DNA from: a virus
Direction: 5' to 3' (one strand)
Virus record (IMG/VR): IMGVR_UViG_3300015264_000011
Location: 1 to 46,257 of that record
DNA length: 46,257 nt
The notes under the pieces are model-generated. The model was not told where the DNA came from and did no database searches. It worked only from the letters and a program-made list of their open reading frames with translations. The translations under genes and the position numbers were made by a program. This document shows, one piece after another, positions 18,424-25,870 of this stretch (the first letter of the stretch is position 1; each line of letters opens with the position of its first letter).

Positions 18424-18686
18424 TAGTCATCAACTACAGGAGCACGGGACCACTGATCAATATCTAGACCTAAACCAAAATCTTGTATTGAATAAGATTT
18501 AACATCATCAGTTGTTAAAATTTCAGCTTTTTCATTACCATTAAATTCAGCAATACGTTTAGCTTCTGATTCATCATCTCTAGGAACATATTCTTGATCA
18601 GGAACTTTCGTTGAGGAGGTCTGCAAGGCTAGGAAGGTTTTTAGATCCGGAGCTTGAAGTCGATTTAACAGGTCTCGGTTTTGTTG
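18423..18686 (-). CDS. Hypothetical protein between terminase and portal; start uncertain
   Basis: The end of this frame (QEYVPRDDESEAKRIAEFNG and following) is clearly coding and abuts the portal gene as TAATG. I chose ATG 18686 (88 residues), which overlaps the upstream gene by 89 bases. The frame is open further back to TTG 18821, where it would add a transmembrane segment and a coiled coil (NQELIRLNRELMQQNRDLL). Codon use in that extension favours the other frame, so I regard the extension as unproven. Confidence 0.6.
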   Translation of the reverse strand, partial: QQNRDLLNRLQAPDLKTFLALQTSSTKVPDQEYVPRDDESEAKRIAEFNGNEKAEILTTDDVKSYSIQDFGLGLDIDQWSRAPVVDD

Positions 18687-19188
18687 CATCAGTTCCCGAT
18701 TTAACCTTATCAGTTCCTGATTCAGTGGTTGGCGATTCAGTGACCACGCTAGTACTAGTATTAGGGATAGGATCATCCCCAGTAATACGTAAGTCAGCAA
18801 AGTATTTTTGCACCTCCCCAAAAGTTTGTAGTAAGTCAGCCCGAAGATCTACACCCTGCTGTTGTACATTCCTAATTTTAAGTAGAGAATCATTTGCAAT
18901 AGCGAGTCTATCTTCTAATTGTTTGAAAAGTCCCATAGATTGAGCTATATCTTGTAGACACCTACCACATAAAAATACAGCTCCGAACCAATCAACGTGC
19001 AGTCCGAAGTCTATATACTTTCTTCCATCATTCTTACAGGAGCCACAGTTGGCGCACTTACTGGTTTCTATATCGGGAGTATCTAAAATCCGATACTTAC
19101 TCATACGCAACATCTCCAGGTAGTCAGGATCAAACTCCGTTGGCAGTCTGCCATAAGTGTGGATAAACCGGTCTACAAGAGAAGACAC
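18598..19188 (-). CDS. Zinc-finger protein between terminase and portal
   Basis: 196 residues: an N-terminal domain with YLEMLRMSKYRILDTPD, CANCGSCKNDGRKY and later LCGRCL, giving a four-Cys zinc site, a central helical part (about 90-130), and a Thr/Ser/Lys-rich tail ending PSLADLLNESS. Proteins of this pattern sit beside the large terminase in actinobacteriophages with short structural operons, so a packaging or head-assembly role is likely but unproven. The start is GTG, overlapping the terminase stop (TAGTG). Confidence 0.7.
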   Translation of the reverse strand: MSSLVDRFIHTYGRLPTEFDPDYLEMLRMSKYRILDTPDIETSKCANCGSCKNDGRKYIDFGLHVDWFGAVFLCGRCLQDIAQSMGLFKQLEDRLAIANDSLLKIRNVQQQGVDLRADLLQTFGEVQKYFADLRITGDDPIPNTSTSVVTESPTTESGTDKVKSGTDATKPRPVKSTSSSGSKNLPSLADLLNESS

Positions 19189-20636
19189 TAAATCTCTCCA
19201 AAAGCTCGATCTTCTTCTCCACGGTCTTGCATGAAATTGGAATCAACATCCCAAGGAAAATCTTCCCTATTAGTTAGCGTTTTACTGACACCATTTTTAG
19301 TAAGTACCCTAAGATTATTTGTATTAATATACGGCATAAAATTGAAGAAGTAACCACACGAATCCATGGAGTGATCATTTTTCTTATTAGGTTCTTCGCG
19401 GACATTATTACGATCTGCAATCTTCGCTGAATTAAAGATCTTAAATGCATATCCTCTAGCTTCTTTAATTGTATTAACACAATTGTCTGTAATGTGCCAT
19501 TTATTGTATTTCAAATATTCATTCATTTTATTAATACGAGCAGGCACATCCTTCTTACCTTGCATTAAAGGAATACCATGTCGCCTGTATTCACTAAGAG
19601 CAGACGTTCCAGTAATTCCATTTCGCTGACTCATAGAAGGATCACCCATGTAAAGACTAGGCTCTCTTCCCAATTCATAATTAACTTGCTTTATTTCCTT
19701 AACTAAATCTTCAATAATAACTTTACTTTTATAGATCTCTCGAAAAGTAACAACATCGTTATCTGGAGATACTGCATGCCAAAGAATTGCAGACGGCGCG
19801 TTATATCCATGATCAATAGAAGTGTATATAGTCCAATAAGCAGGTACAGTTCCATGAGACTCAATAACATGTCTATTATAATCAAATTCTTTTAATACCA
19901 AACCGCCTTTGGGTACAAAAAGACCTTGACGTCGGACTTTCTTTTCGTCCTCATCAAGGTCATCATCTAGGAGCTCAAGTGCTTTTTTATTTAAGTGTGG
20001 ATTGTCTGTGATGTCCACTTCGAACATCTCGACATTCTTTTGTGCTGTATTAATGAATCTATCAAAAATCCAATCTTGTCCAGCCACAGGGGTCATTGTC
20101 ATATACCAACAACCGTTATAGTCGATTAAACGAAGACGACATTCATTGAAAATTGCCTTCGGTGGTTCTTCATCAAACCAACACCAGTGAAGGGGGATAC
20201 CTGCGAACGATTCAACTTCCTGTTGGTGTGTCTTGATCTCAATTGTAGAGCCATTACGAAAGGTGAATACTTTATTAGATATACTATATGAATCTTCCCA
20301 TGAACCATTAATACGTTCACTAACAGGAATCCATTGCTTTAGCAAAGGTAAAATAATCTGATTAACACCAGCATCTTTATCAACAGTTACTATTCGACCT
20401 CGTGTAGGTACATCATGAGTTACTTGATAAGGATGTTTACCTGTAGATCTCCCAACACTTTCTACTGTACCAGCAACAGACTTACCAGAGCGGTTACCTC
20501 CAATAAGAACTCTGCCAATTTTAGTAGATTTGTGAAAAGCTTCATGAACAGGTGAATTGGGAACATAGCTAAGTACGTTGGGCTTTTTAGCCGCATCTCT
20601 TAAGTCTCTTGCTAACTGTTCTAGAAAATCTGTCAT
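19188..20636 (-). CDS. terL: Terminase large subunit (packaging ATPase-nuclease)
   Basis: Motor that pumps and cuts phage DNA at the portal. 482 residues: Walker A GGNRSGKS (46-53), Walker B ending in WCWFDEE (155-157), and the RNase H-type nuclease domain with SIDHGYNAPS (Asp276), GDPSMSQRNG (Asp333) and a C-terminal DHSMDSCGYFF acidic site. Domain order and length are standard. ATG overlaps the upstream small gene (ATGA). A separate HTH protein at 23343-24089 is the likely small subunit, but three fibre-like genes and a homing endonuclease lie between them. Confidence 0.95.
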   Translation of the reverse strand: MTDFLEQLARDLRDAAKKPNVLSYVPNSPVHEAFHKSTKIGRVLIGGNRSGKSVAGTVESVGRSTGKHPYQVTHDVPTRGRIVTVDKDAGVNQIILPLLKQWIPVSERINGSWEDSYSISNKVFTFRNGSTIEIKTHQQEVESFAGIPLHWCWFDEEPPKAIFNECRLRLIDYNGCWYMTMTPVAGQDWIFDRFINTAQKNVEMFEVDITDNPHLNKKALELLDDDLDEDEKKVRRQGLFVPKGGLVLKEFDYNRHVIESHGTVPAYWTIYTSIDHGYNAPSAILWHAVSPDNDVVTFREIYKSKVIIEDLVKEIKQVNYELGREPSLYMGDPSMSQRNGITGTSALSEYRRHGIPLMQGKKDVPARINKMNEYLKYNKWHITDNCVNTIKEARGYAFKIFNSAKIADRNNVREEPNKKNDHSMDSCGYFFNFMPYINTNNLRVLTKNGVSKTLTNREDFPWDVDSNFMQDRGEEDRAFGEI

Positions 20637-20920
20637 GACCCAAAGCCAAGAGCCCTAAGTGCGTCAATAATAGCTTGAATCTGTGCCTGAGTATATGCAG
20701 CTCCTGCTGTTACAGGAAAACTTAAATTAAGTCCTTTACCAATTCTCTTAGAAGAGTGACCGTCATGTTTGTGGTCTCCCGGACTACTCTGATTGTGATC
20801 AATACCTAGTGTGTGATGTTGTGCTGTAATAGCACTATCTGAATCTGAATTGTTATGAAACTTATTAACGTCAGTTGATGAAACCGATGTTGCCGATGGT
20901 GAAGAACTTGGTTGTGTCAT
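20633..20920 (-). CDS. Small structural protein with HHTLG...HKHDG motif
   Basis: About 95 residues, Ser/Thr-rich N-terminus, then AQHHTLGIDHNQSSPGDHKH followed by DG, a histidine-rich motif common in head or tail proteins of actinobacteriophages, possibly metal binding. ATG 20920 has AAAGGG upstream and overlaps the preceding gene by four bases. A longer frame begins at 20977 but lacks a site. Lies directly before the terminase gene. Confidence 0.65.
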   Translation of the reverse strand: MTQPSSSPSATSVSSTDVNKFHNNSDSDSAITAQHHTLGIDHNQSSPGDHKHDGHSSKRIGKGLNLSFPVTAGAAYTQAQIQAIIDALRALGFGS

Positions 20921-21483
20921 ACTGTGGGTACCCTTTGGTATTGAGCAGAGAATGAAATTCCATCTTGTACAGCCCATGTAATTCCTGAACCAGCTTCTCT
21001 AAGTTCTCTAAACGAAGAACCTGATTGCATTTTAATTCCGAATAAAACATCTGTAGAGTTCTTTAAGTGCACAGTTAAAGGAACTCTTCCGGCATTAGAA
21101 CTAAAATCAAATATCTGACCGTCACCAATTGTAATAGCTCGACCTGGAGTATTACTAGCACCCATTAAAGTATTAGCAGGAAAAGGAAGACTCATAGTAT
21201 AAATACCATTACCGTTAGCAATACCAGCAGTTCCAAATCTAAATTCAGCATATACAAAAACCTGATCAAATATTAAATAATACCATCCCTTAGCAAATCC
21301 ACCAGTACCTAATGTCGGGGGAGTGGTGTCAGCACTCACGTTAGGAGTATAGGTACCTAGGGGATCAGTACGTAGTGCCAGTGTCCCCGCGTAATTGTCG
21401 ATCTTATCCATGTTAACTGCGTTTTGTCCTGGGAAGTCTTTAATAAAATTAGAACCTACGGGATCAACTAAATCTAATGTCAT
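20917..21483 (-). CDS. Fibre/receptor-binding-like protein, paralogue 3
   Basis: 188 residues. Shares a plan with the proteins at 21483-22049 and 22431-23030: a short N-terminal NLxxPxxxxFIKDFPGQN-type segment, a Tyr-Thr-Pro linker, then a beta sandwich with G-T-GG-KGWYYLIFDQVFVYAEF, followed by GNGIYTMSLP. The shared G-x-G-x-Y-x-x-SLP pattern suggests tandem duplication followed by divergence. Probably a trimeric tail appendage or host-recognition protein. TAATG start. Confidence 0.65.
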   Translation of the reverse strand: MTLDLVDPVGSNFIKDFPGQNAVNMDKIDNYAGTLALRTDPLGTYTPNVSADTTPPTLGTGGFAKGWYYLIFDQVFVYAEFRFGTAGIANGNGIYTMSLPFPANTLMGASNTPGRAITIGDGQIFDFSSNAGRVPLTVHLKNSTDVLFGIKMQSGSSFRELREAGSGITWAVQDGISFSAQYQRVPTV

Positions 21484-22049
21484 TACGCATCACCTGTTGG
21501 ATACATACCATAGCCTGAAAGAATATCACCAGTCGCTAAAGTAATTGGAGTAGTACTTCGCCAAGCGTCTCCATCATTCTTTCTAAAGAACATCTTACCC
21601 CCTGCAACTGCAAACATTGTTATAAATGCATTACATGTAGCAATAGTAGATGCATCAAATAGAGAGGCTTTACCAATTGCAGTTGTATCATTAAATGTTG
21701 CGAATTCAGCAGCCACAGCCACAGGGGGCAAAGTTAGTGAATATAATCCAGAACCTGCACTGAATCCGGCAGCACCCATTACAATTCTAAAATATACAAA
21801 TACCATCCTAGGTTGTACACGAATATACTTACCTTCAATAATTCCACCAGCGCCAATTACAGGATTGCCTACATCAGCCGTCCATACAGGTACGTAGGTA
21901 TGAATTGAATTTCTAAATAATCCATCAATAACATCACAGTTCGCACCATTCTGTACAGCCCATCCAGCAAAGGTTGGCAAATTGGCTTTAATTGATTCAG
22001 CATCGTCAGGCTTAATTAATGCAAGATTAGAAGTAACCGTGGTTCCCAT
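21483..22049 (-). CDS. Fibre/receptor-binding-like protein, paralogue 2
   Basis: 188 residues with the same layout as its two neighbours: NLALIKPDDAESIKANLPTF at the N-terminus, a YVPVWTADVG linker, IIEGKYIRVQPRMVFVYF, then GSGLYSLTLPP. N-terminal NxALxKPDD is shared most clearly with paralogue 1, the strongest sign of common origin. A homing-endonuclease-like gene separates it from paralogue 1, ending two bases before this ATG. Confidence 0.68.
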   Translation of the reverse strand: MGTTVTSNLALIKPDDAESIKANLPTFAGWAVQNGANCDVIDGLFRNSIHTYVPVWTADVGNPVIGAGGIIEGKYIRVQPRMVFVYFRIVMGAAGFSAGSGLYSLTLPPVAVAAEFATFNDTTAIGKASLFDASTIATCNAFITMFAVAGGKMFFRKNDGDAWRSTTPITLATGDILSGYGMYPTGDA

Positions 22050-22050
22050 T

Positions 22051-22422
22051 TCAGGAACCCCACGTTTCGAATTTCTTAAGTGCTACTTCGTATTGTTCTT
22101 TTCTCTTATCACTTAACCAGTTCCACATACTTTCCATAATGTACTTAATTTCATCAGGTTTTGTTACTACGTACATGTAGATAGCTTTAGTACCTAATTT
22201 ATTATTACTATTGATATAGGGCCCATAAACTTTACCAACTTGCATGATATCTTCAAATAAAGATAAGGGTTGACTATCGGTCATAGATATTTTTAACTGT
22301 AAACTTCTATCTAAAAAATTATTCTTACCTTTTGGTTTGACAGTACACGTAATACATCCTTCTCCCTCAAACAATCCAGCACAGTATAGATTAGCAGGAT
22401 TGTCAGAATCTACTTCTAACAT
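22051..22422 (-). CDS. LAGLIDADG-type homing endonuclease-like protein
   Basis: 123 residues with CAGLFEGEGCI (about 14-24), a match to the LAGLIDADG helix that carries the catalytic acid, followed by the strand-rich SLQLKISMTDSQPLSLFEDI region typical of the family and a Trp/Lys-rich C-terminal helix. One motif only, so it would act as a homodimer. It is free-standing, placed between two paralogous fibre genes, with its own AGGGGG ribosome binding site. Such genes spread by cutting a cognate allele; the target here may be the fibre locus. Confidence 0.8.
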   Translation of the reverse strand: MLEVDSDNPANLYCAGLFEGEGCITCTVKPKGKNNFLDRSLQLKISMTDSQPLSLFEDIMQVGKVYGPYINSNNKLGTKAIYMYVVTKPDEIKYIMESMWNWLSDKRKEQYEVALKKFETWGS

Positions 22423-22430
22423 TCAGCCCC

Positions 22431-23030
22431 CTAAAGTTTTTTGTAGAGGAAGTGTCCATTAATATTATCCCCTGTGGCGACTGCAAAAGGCATTGAATCT
22501 CTAAATACTCTCGCTGTCTTAACTGGAGCAGTAAAAGCCTCTGTCCAAATTCGAGCGTAACTAACTCCAGCAACTGTAACTACATCTAAAGAAGCTGTTC
22601 CAGATGTAGCAACTGCACTAATATCTAAAATATATCCTTCACCAATACAGGAGAGTGAACCAGTTGCATCATTAAAAGTAGTACCCACAATATGAAAAGT
22701 GTTATCCACCACAAACGGTAAACTAAATGCGTATTCTCCGGAACCAACTGCAACTCCGGGATCAACAAAGTCAACGCTAAAACTACCCATAATGAATCCG
22801 TTAAGATTTTGATACTGTCCCTTAGGTCCTGCTCCTACTCCGGAACCAGAATTAGGAGCTGATGTAGTAGCCGTTAGAACTGGAGTGTAGGAAGTTAGAG
22901 GAATGTTAATGTTATTCTCAACTTTAAGGTTATTGGCAGCTTGTAGCATTGTAAATCTAGCCCAGTTAGCAGCTAGTTCTGTGTCATCAGGTTTATTCAA
23001 TGCTATATAAGGCGTTTGACTGACAGCCAT
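22431..23030 (-). CDS. Fibre/receptor-binding-like protein, paralogue 1
   Basis: 199 residues: NIALNKPDDTELAANWARF at the N-terminus, LTSYTPVLTATTSAPNSGSG linker, KGQYQNLNGFIMGSFSVDF and GSGEYAFSLPF, matching the shared plan of the next two fibre genes. Start ATG has GGGAGG upstream and lies inside the end of the small upstream gene. Likely a small tail or head appendage; host binding is inference from family layout. Confidence 0.68.
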   Translation of the reverse strand: MAVSQTPYIALNKPDDTELAANWARFTMLQAANNLKVENNINIPLTSYTPVLTATTSAPNSGSGVGAGPKGQYQNLNGFIMGSFSVDFVDPGVAVGSGEYAFSLPFVVDNTFHIVGTTFNDATGSLSCIGEGYILDISAVATSGTASLDVVTVAGVSYARIWTEAFTAPVKTARVFRDSMPFAVATGDNINGHFLYKKL

Positions 23031-23164
23031 TTACAATAGCACCTCCCTTCCGAATCGTGATCCATGATGTAGACTGAATTCCGAATCCAAACAGGTTCCT
23101 GAATTTTACTAATTACTTCAAATTCTCCAGGTTTGTTCTCGAAGATAGCTAATACTAGTTCCAT
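23003..23164 (-). CDS. Hypothetical 53-aa protein
   Basis: Begins by TAATG overlap with the preceding small gene and overlaps the fibre gene by 28 bases. Contains EVISKIQEPVWIRNSVYIMD with a Cys-x-Cys near its end. Not recognised. The double overlap supports translation. Confidence 0.55.
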   Translation of the reverse strand: MELVLAIFENKPGEFEVISKIQEPVWIRNSVYIMDHDSEGRCYCKWLSVKRLI

Positions 23165-23343
23165 TAGATATTCTTAAGGTAGTAATAGGGAGACATGATG
23201 TTTCGTAGTGCTTTAATGTTCTCAACCGATAGGTGGTCAATCTTCTTAGGTCTGCTAATCGTAGATAAGTCTAAAGGCTCACTACCTTCAAGAACAGCTC
23301 TTAAATGAGAAACACTAAACGTCTCTAACCTGTCGCCGCCCAT
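23164..23343 (-). CDS. Hypothetical 59-aa protein after the small terminase candidate
   Basis: The ATG shares a base with the stop of the upstream HTH gene (TAATG) and its own stop overlaps the next ATG. Sequence is helical and ends in SPYYYLKNI. No family recognised; context suggests a packaging accessory. Confidence 0.6.
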   Translation of the reverse strand: MGGDRLETFSVSHLRAVLEGSEPLDLSTISRPKKIDHLSVENIKALRNIMSPYYYLKNI

Positions 23344-24089
23344 TATCCAATTCCCAATTGTTTCTTAGCACGCTCTAATTCAACATCTTCTACAACCTCT
23401 CCCGTAATGGCGTGTTGATTGTTGAGAGATTGAGGGTTTACAGTTTCTAAGTGTCTGCTCTGAGAAACACGTAACAAATCATCTGCAATTGCTACCATTA
23501 CATCTGGGTCTTTAATGTGCTTCTGTAGAACTTCAAGAACCATAATCATCGTCTGTTCAATAGGAGTTGTGTTGGTGTTACCGATAGCTCCTGTAGTATC
23601 TAGGTAATATCTAATAGCATTCCAGTCACCCTTGTTAATTAGTTTAGTGAATTCAGCCACAGCGGTAGGTCTAATATTCTTCAAATTCTGATCAGACAAC
23701 ATATCAATTAAATTCTTAAATTGTGGGTCATTCAACCAAGCGTAGTAAGTAGCTGGCAGAATTCCAAGTTGATCTAATTTCTCATCGTTACTTCGAACAT
23801 CAGTAAAGTTCATCATGGTAATAGCGGCTGCTACCTGTGTGGCTGTTAGTTCACTTTGAGTGTGTTGTCTCCAAGGAATTCCATGTTTATCTAGAGCTTG
23901 GATAACAGGCTTTCTAGCTAAATAGTAATTAACTGTAATCTGAGTTAATTTAAGATATTTAGCAACTTCTTCAATTGTGGGAACGTTATGCCTCAGGTGC
24001 CACTGTAATTCGTAGAAGGCAATTAACTCTTTTTCTTTCTTAGTTAACGTGTTCTTAATTGCCCAGTACTGAGCTTTACTTACAGGCAT
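23343..24089 (-). CDS. HTH protein, probable terminase small subunit (phBC6A51-type)
   Basis: 248 residues. The N-terminal half has a helix-turn-helix (NVPTIEEVAKYLKLTQITVN, about 35-55). The middle has a second one (SNDEKLDQLGILPATYYAWL), followed by a helix carrying KLINKGDWNAIRYYLDTTG, which is the layout of the phBC6A51-type helix-turn-helix family often acting as small terminase. It would recognise the packaging site, plausibly in the adjacent control region at 24715-25944. An AGGAGG site precedes the ATG. It could alternatively be a regulator. Confidence 0.75.
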   Translation of the reverse strand: MPVSKAQYWAIKNTLTKKEKELIAFYELQWHLRHNVPTIEEVAKYLKLTQITVNYYLARKPVIQALDKHGIPWRQHTQSELTATQVAAAITMMNFTDVRSNDEKLDQLGILPATYYAWLNDPQFKNLIDMLSDQNLKNIRPTAVAEFTKLINKGDWNAIRYYLDTTGAIGNTNTTPIEQTMIMVLEVLQKHIKDPDVMVAIADDLLRVSQSRHLETVNPQSLNNQHAITGEVVEDVELERAKKQLGIG

Positions 24090-24097
24090 TCCTCCTC

Positions 24098-24433
24098 CTA
24101 TGAATTACGAGCAATCCCCGCATTAGCCCACATCATAACTTCTTCAAGATGAGTAAGAGCAAGCGCCTGCTCACGTCCATTAGGAACTAGTAATTTAATT
24201 GTAATAGCTAAATCTAAACAGGAATTTCTAACCTTTCCGTGGTCTTTCGCAATTTTGTCATTAGCTGGAGGGTGCCATTCGAATCTATTTCGTAAATCTA
24301 GCATTACTTCTTCAGTAATTTTAAGAGGCGGTGCTTCACGAATTAATTCTGTTTGAAGTTGTTCCATCTTCTTACTCAGATCAATCTCTAGAGCTTTCTT
24401 AGGGTCTTCTGGATCTACTTCTTCAGTAAACAT
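24098..24433 (-). CDS. Acb2/Tad1-hairpin-domain-like anti-CBASS protein
   Basis: 111 residues. The C-terminal 65 match the Acb2/Tad1 hairpin-domain pattern: NRFEWHPPANDK, a central helix with LDLAITIKLLVPNGREQALA, and the signature end LTHLEEVMMWANAGIAR. Characterised Acb2 proteins form hexamers that soak up cyclic di- and trinucleotides made by CBASS (and some bind Thoeris signals). The first 40 residues are an acidic extension not needed for the domain. Starts on the stop of the first operon gene (TAATG). Function is inferred from the domain. Confidence 0.78.
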   Translation of the reverse strand: MFTEEVDPEDPKKALEIDLSKKMEQLQTELIREAPPLKITEEVMLDLRNRFEWHPPANDKIAKDHGKVRNSCLDLAITIKLLVPNGREQALALTHLEEVMMWANAGIARNS

Positions 24434-24714
24434 TAACTAACTACCTCATCGTCCACAGTCACGTTATCGAACTTCTTATAAGCATCAATGTAGAGTTGCT
24501 TCTTATCTCCGTTATAAGTTAGTTCGTAGTACATCTGATCCGGAAGTGTGGAGGCCATTAAGCACTTCCAGTTCTGTAAAGTCTTTGAGAACCAGACAAT
24601 GTAAACTTCAAAACTGGCAAGAGGGTCAGACTTATCTAAGTGACTTGTAATGTATTCTGTGAGAACTCGTTCTGCCTTTTCCATATAAGTTTCACTATTA
24701 GGGTCGGTATTCAT
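24433..24714 (-). CDS. DUF6275-like protein, first gene of leftward operon
   Basis: 93 residues with VYIVWFSKTLQNWKCLMAST, LPDQMYYELTYNGDK and DAYKKFDNV, the hallmark blocks of the DUF6275 family of actinobacteriophages. Function of the family is unknown to me. Being the first gene of the late arm, it sets the 5' end of the operon. No strong ribosome binding site precedes the ATG (only GGA at about ten bases), so it may be initiated from a short leader. Confidence 0.8.
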   Translation of the reverse strand: MNTDPNSETYMEKAERVLTEYITSHLDKSDPLASFEVYIVWFSKTLQNWKCLMASTLPDQMYYELTYNGDKKQLYIDAYKKFDNVTVDDEVVS

Positions 24715-24963
24715 AAGTTAGTCCAATCTGTACTTTTCAGGGACGTTGAGCCTATAGGCCCATGTTAAAACTACAATTAGGGGTGATCGAATACAAGGGT
24801 TAGTGACCCACATCACACCCTAGGACAGCCTCTCCTTTCTCCTCAGTCCCTCATTAGCCAGGTAAGCGCTTTCCTTGCCAATCTCAGCCACTTTCAGCCT
24901 TCCTACGTCTCCTTGTCTAGGTAAGAGCTCTCAGAGGCTTAGAGAGGCTCTCAGGCTGTCACG

Positions 24964-24991
24964 TTGACATATGGGCCGATTTAATTATATT
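24964..24991 (+). promoter_or_regulatory. Sigma70-type promoter candidate, rightward
   Basis: TTGACA (24964-24969), 16-base spacer, TATATT (24986-24991). This is a near-consensus arrangement, but the next rightward gene is about 950 bases away, so it would make a long leader or an untranslated RNA. Confidence 0.5.
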
Positions 24992-25082
24992 TTGCCAGAC
25001 TACTTTAAGAGCCACATCCAGGAGGGACGACTGTTGTTTAGATTAATTAGTTGTGACCTAGGAACTAGGACGAATTAGCTAA

Positions 25083-25146
25083 ATTTTTCTGGGATTTTTG
25101 TAATTTTTCTAAGGTTTTTAATTTTCTGAGATTTACTAGGATTTTG
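25083..25146. other. Phased T-tracts, probable curved / easily melted DNA
   Basis: Runs of three to five T occur at about 25084, 25095, 25104, 25115, 25122, 25132 and 25142, mostly spaced near one helical turn. Such phasing predicts intrinsic bending and easy strand opening, as seen near origins and strong promoters. Confidence 0.5.
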
Positions 25147-25300
25147 GGAATTAGGAACCTTCAAATTGAGATAGGGTCCACCTCTCATAAAATCGACTGG
25201 AAATTCGAGACAACATATTGAAACGTTATAACTACAGAGCGTCATTTGAAGATTCAAGTAACTAAGAGTTAGTTTAGATTTCAAATAACTCTAAGTCACA

Positions 25301-25328
25301 TTGACCTTGGTCTCTATTAAAGTATATC
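25301..25328 (+). promoter_or_regulatory. Sigma70-type promoter candidate, rightward
   Basis: TTGACC (25301-25306), 16-base spacer, TATATC (25323-25328). An inverted repeat starts at the -10 edge (GATACAT at 25329-25335, ATGTATC at 25353-25359), well placed for an operator. Confidence 0.45.
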
Positions 25329-25359
25329 GATACATGAATGTAACACACCGCAATGTATC
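25329..25359. promoter_or_regulatory. Inverted repeat next to promoter candidate
   Basis: GATACAT and ATGTATC are perfect inverted arms with a 17-base spacer. The centre-to-centre distance is about two and a third helical turns, suitable for a dimeric DNA-binding protein or an RNA hairpin in the leader. Confidence 0.45.
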
Positions 25360-25390
25360 TATGATAGTATGATCTTATAAAGCGATGTTG

Positions 25391-25410
25391 TATCAATCTA
25401 TCAATCTATC
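25391..25410 (+). repeat. ATCAATC iterons, first cluster
   Basis: Two tandem TATCAATC units followed by a partial TATC. A second cluster with the same core lies at 25581-25598, and a variant CTATCAACC at 25562. Short repeated units of this kind are typical binding sites of origin or regulatory proteins. Confidence 0.5.
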
Positions 25411-25535
25411 GTCTTAATAGGTCTAACTTTTAAAGCGCTTGAATTGGACTAATCTCTTATATGAGGTTATCGACTGGAAAAATGGGCTTGTCGGGTATAG
25501 TAGTCAATAATTAAATAAGACGTACTAATAGTTTA

Positions 25536-25553
25536 TCACATCTCATAATGTGA
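25536..25553. promoter_or_regulatory. Dyad TCACAT-N6-ATGTGA
   Basis: Perfect six-base arms (25536-25541 and 25548-25553) with a six-base spacer, the geometry of a CRP/FNR-type or other dimeric regulator site. Whether it is bound by a host protein cannot be told from sequence. Confidence 0.4.
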
Positions 25554-25580
25554 CTAATCACCTATCAACCTCTCTAAAGT

Positions 25581-25598
25581 GATCAATCCTATCAATCC
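25581..25598 (+). repeat. ATCAATC iterons, second cluster
   Basis: Tandem GATCAATCC and TATCAATCC, sharing the ATCAATC core with the cluster at 25391-25410. Confidence 0.5.
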
Positions 25599-25640
25599 AT
25601 ATATACAGGCAATCTTCCAACTTCATATTTACAAAAGCGT

Positions 25641-25684
25641 GTATATGGTGCCTGCCCGGCCACGGGCGTATTGGCACAATATAC
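25641..25684. promoter_or_regulatory. Long hairpin / cruciform-forming inverted repeat
   Basis: Outer arms GTATATGGTGCC and GGCACAATATAC pair at 11 of 12 positions. Inside them GCCCG and CGGGC form a second GC-rich stem with a GCCA loop. There is no T-run after it, so it is not a classical terminator. It could be an origin hairpin, a protein site or a leader RNA structure. Confidence 0.55.
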
Positions 25685-25772
25685 TTCGCGATACCTTTTT
25701 ATACCCGAATAGATGAAAAGCATAATTGACAGTTCTACCGTCAAATGCTTTGAATCTATGAGGGGTGCCACT

Positions 25773-25870
25773 TATGCCAGAATGATGTCAGTATGTTCCG
25801 GTACCGTTCCAGCATGTTTGACACTCCATTCCACCTATGCCAGAATCATTCCGGTATGGTGTGGTATAGA
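25773..25870 (+). promoter_or_regulatory. Operator cluster and extended -10 before the HTH gene
   Basis: TATGCCAGAAT occurs twice, about 63 bases apart (25773 and 25836). The second copy forms a dyad CCAGAAT-C-ATTCCGG (25840-25854). Further half-sites GTTCCGG and GTTCCAG lie between. Directly after it is TGGTATAGA (25862-25870), an extended -10 element. The arrangement suggests a regulated promoter for 25945-26562, whose product is an HTH protein that may bind here. Confidence 0.5.
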
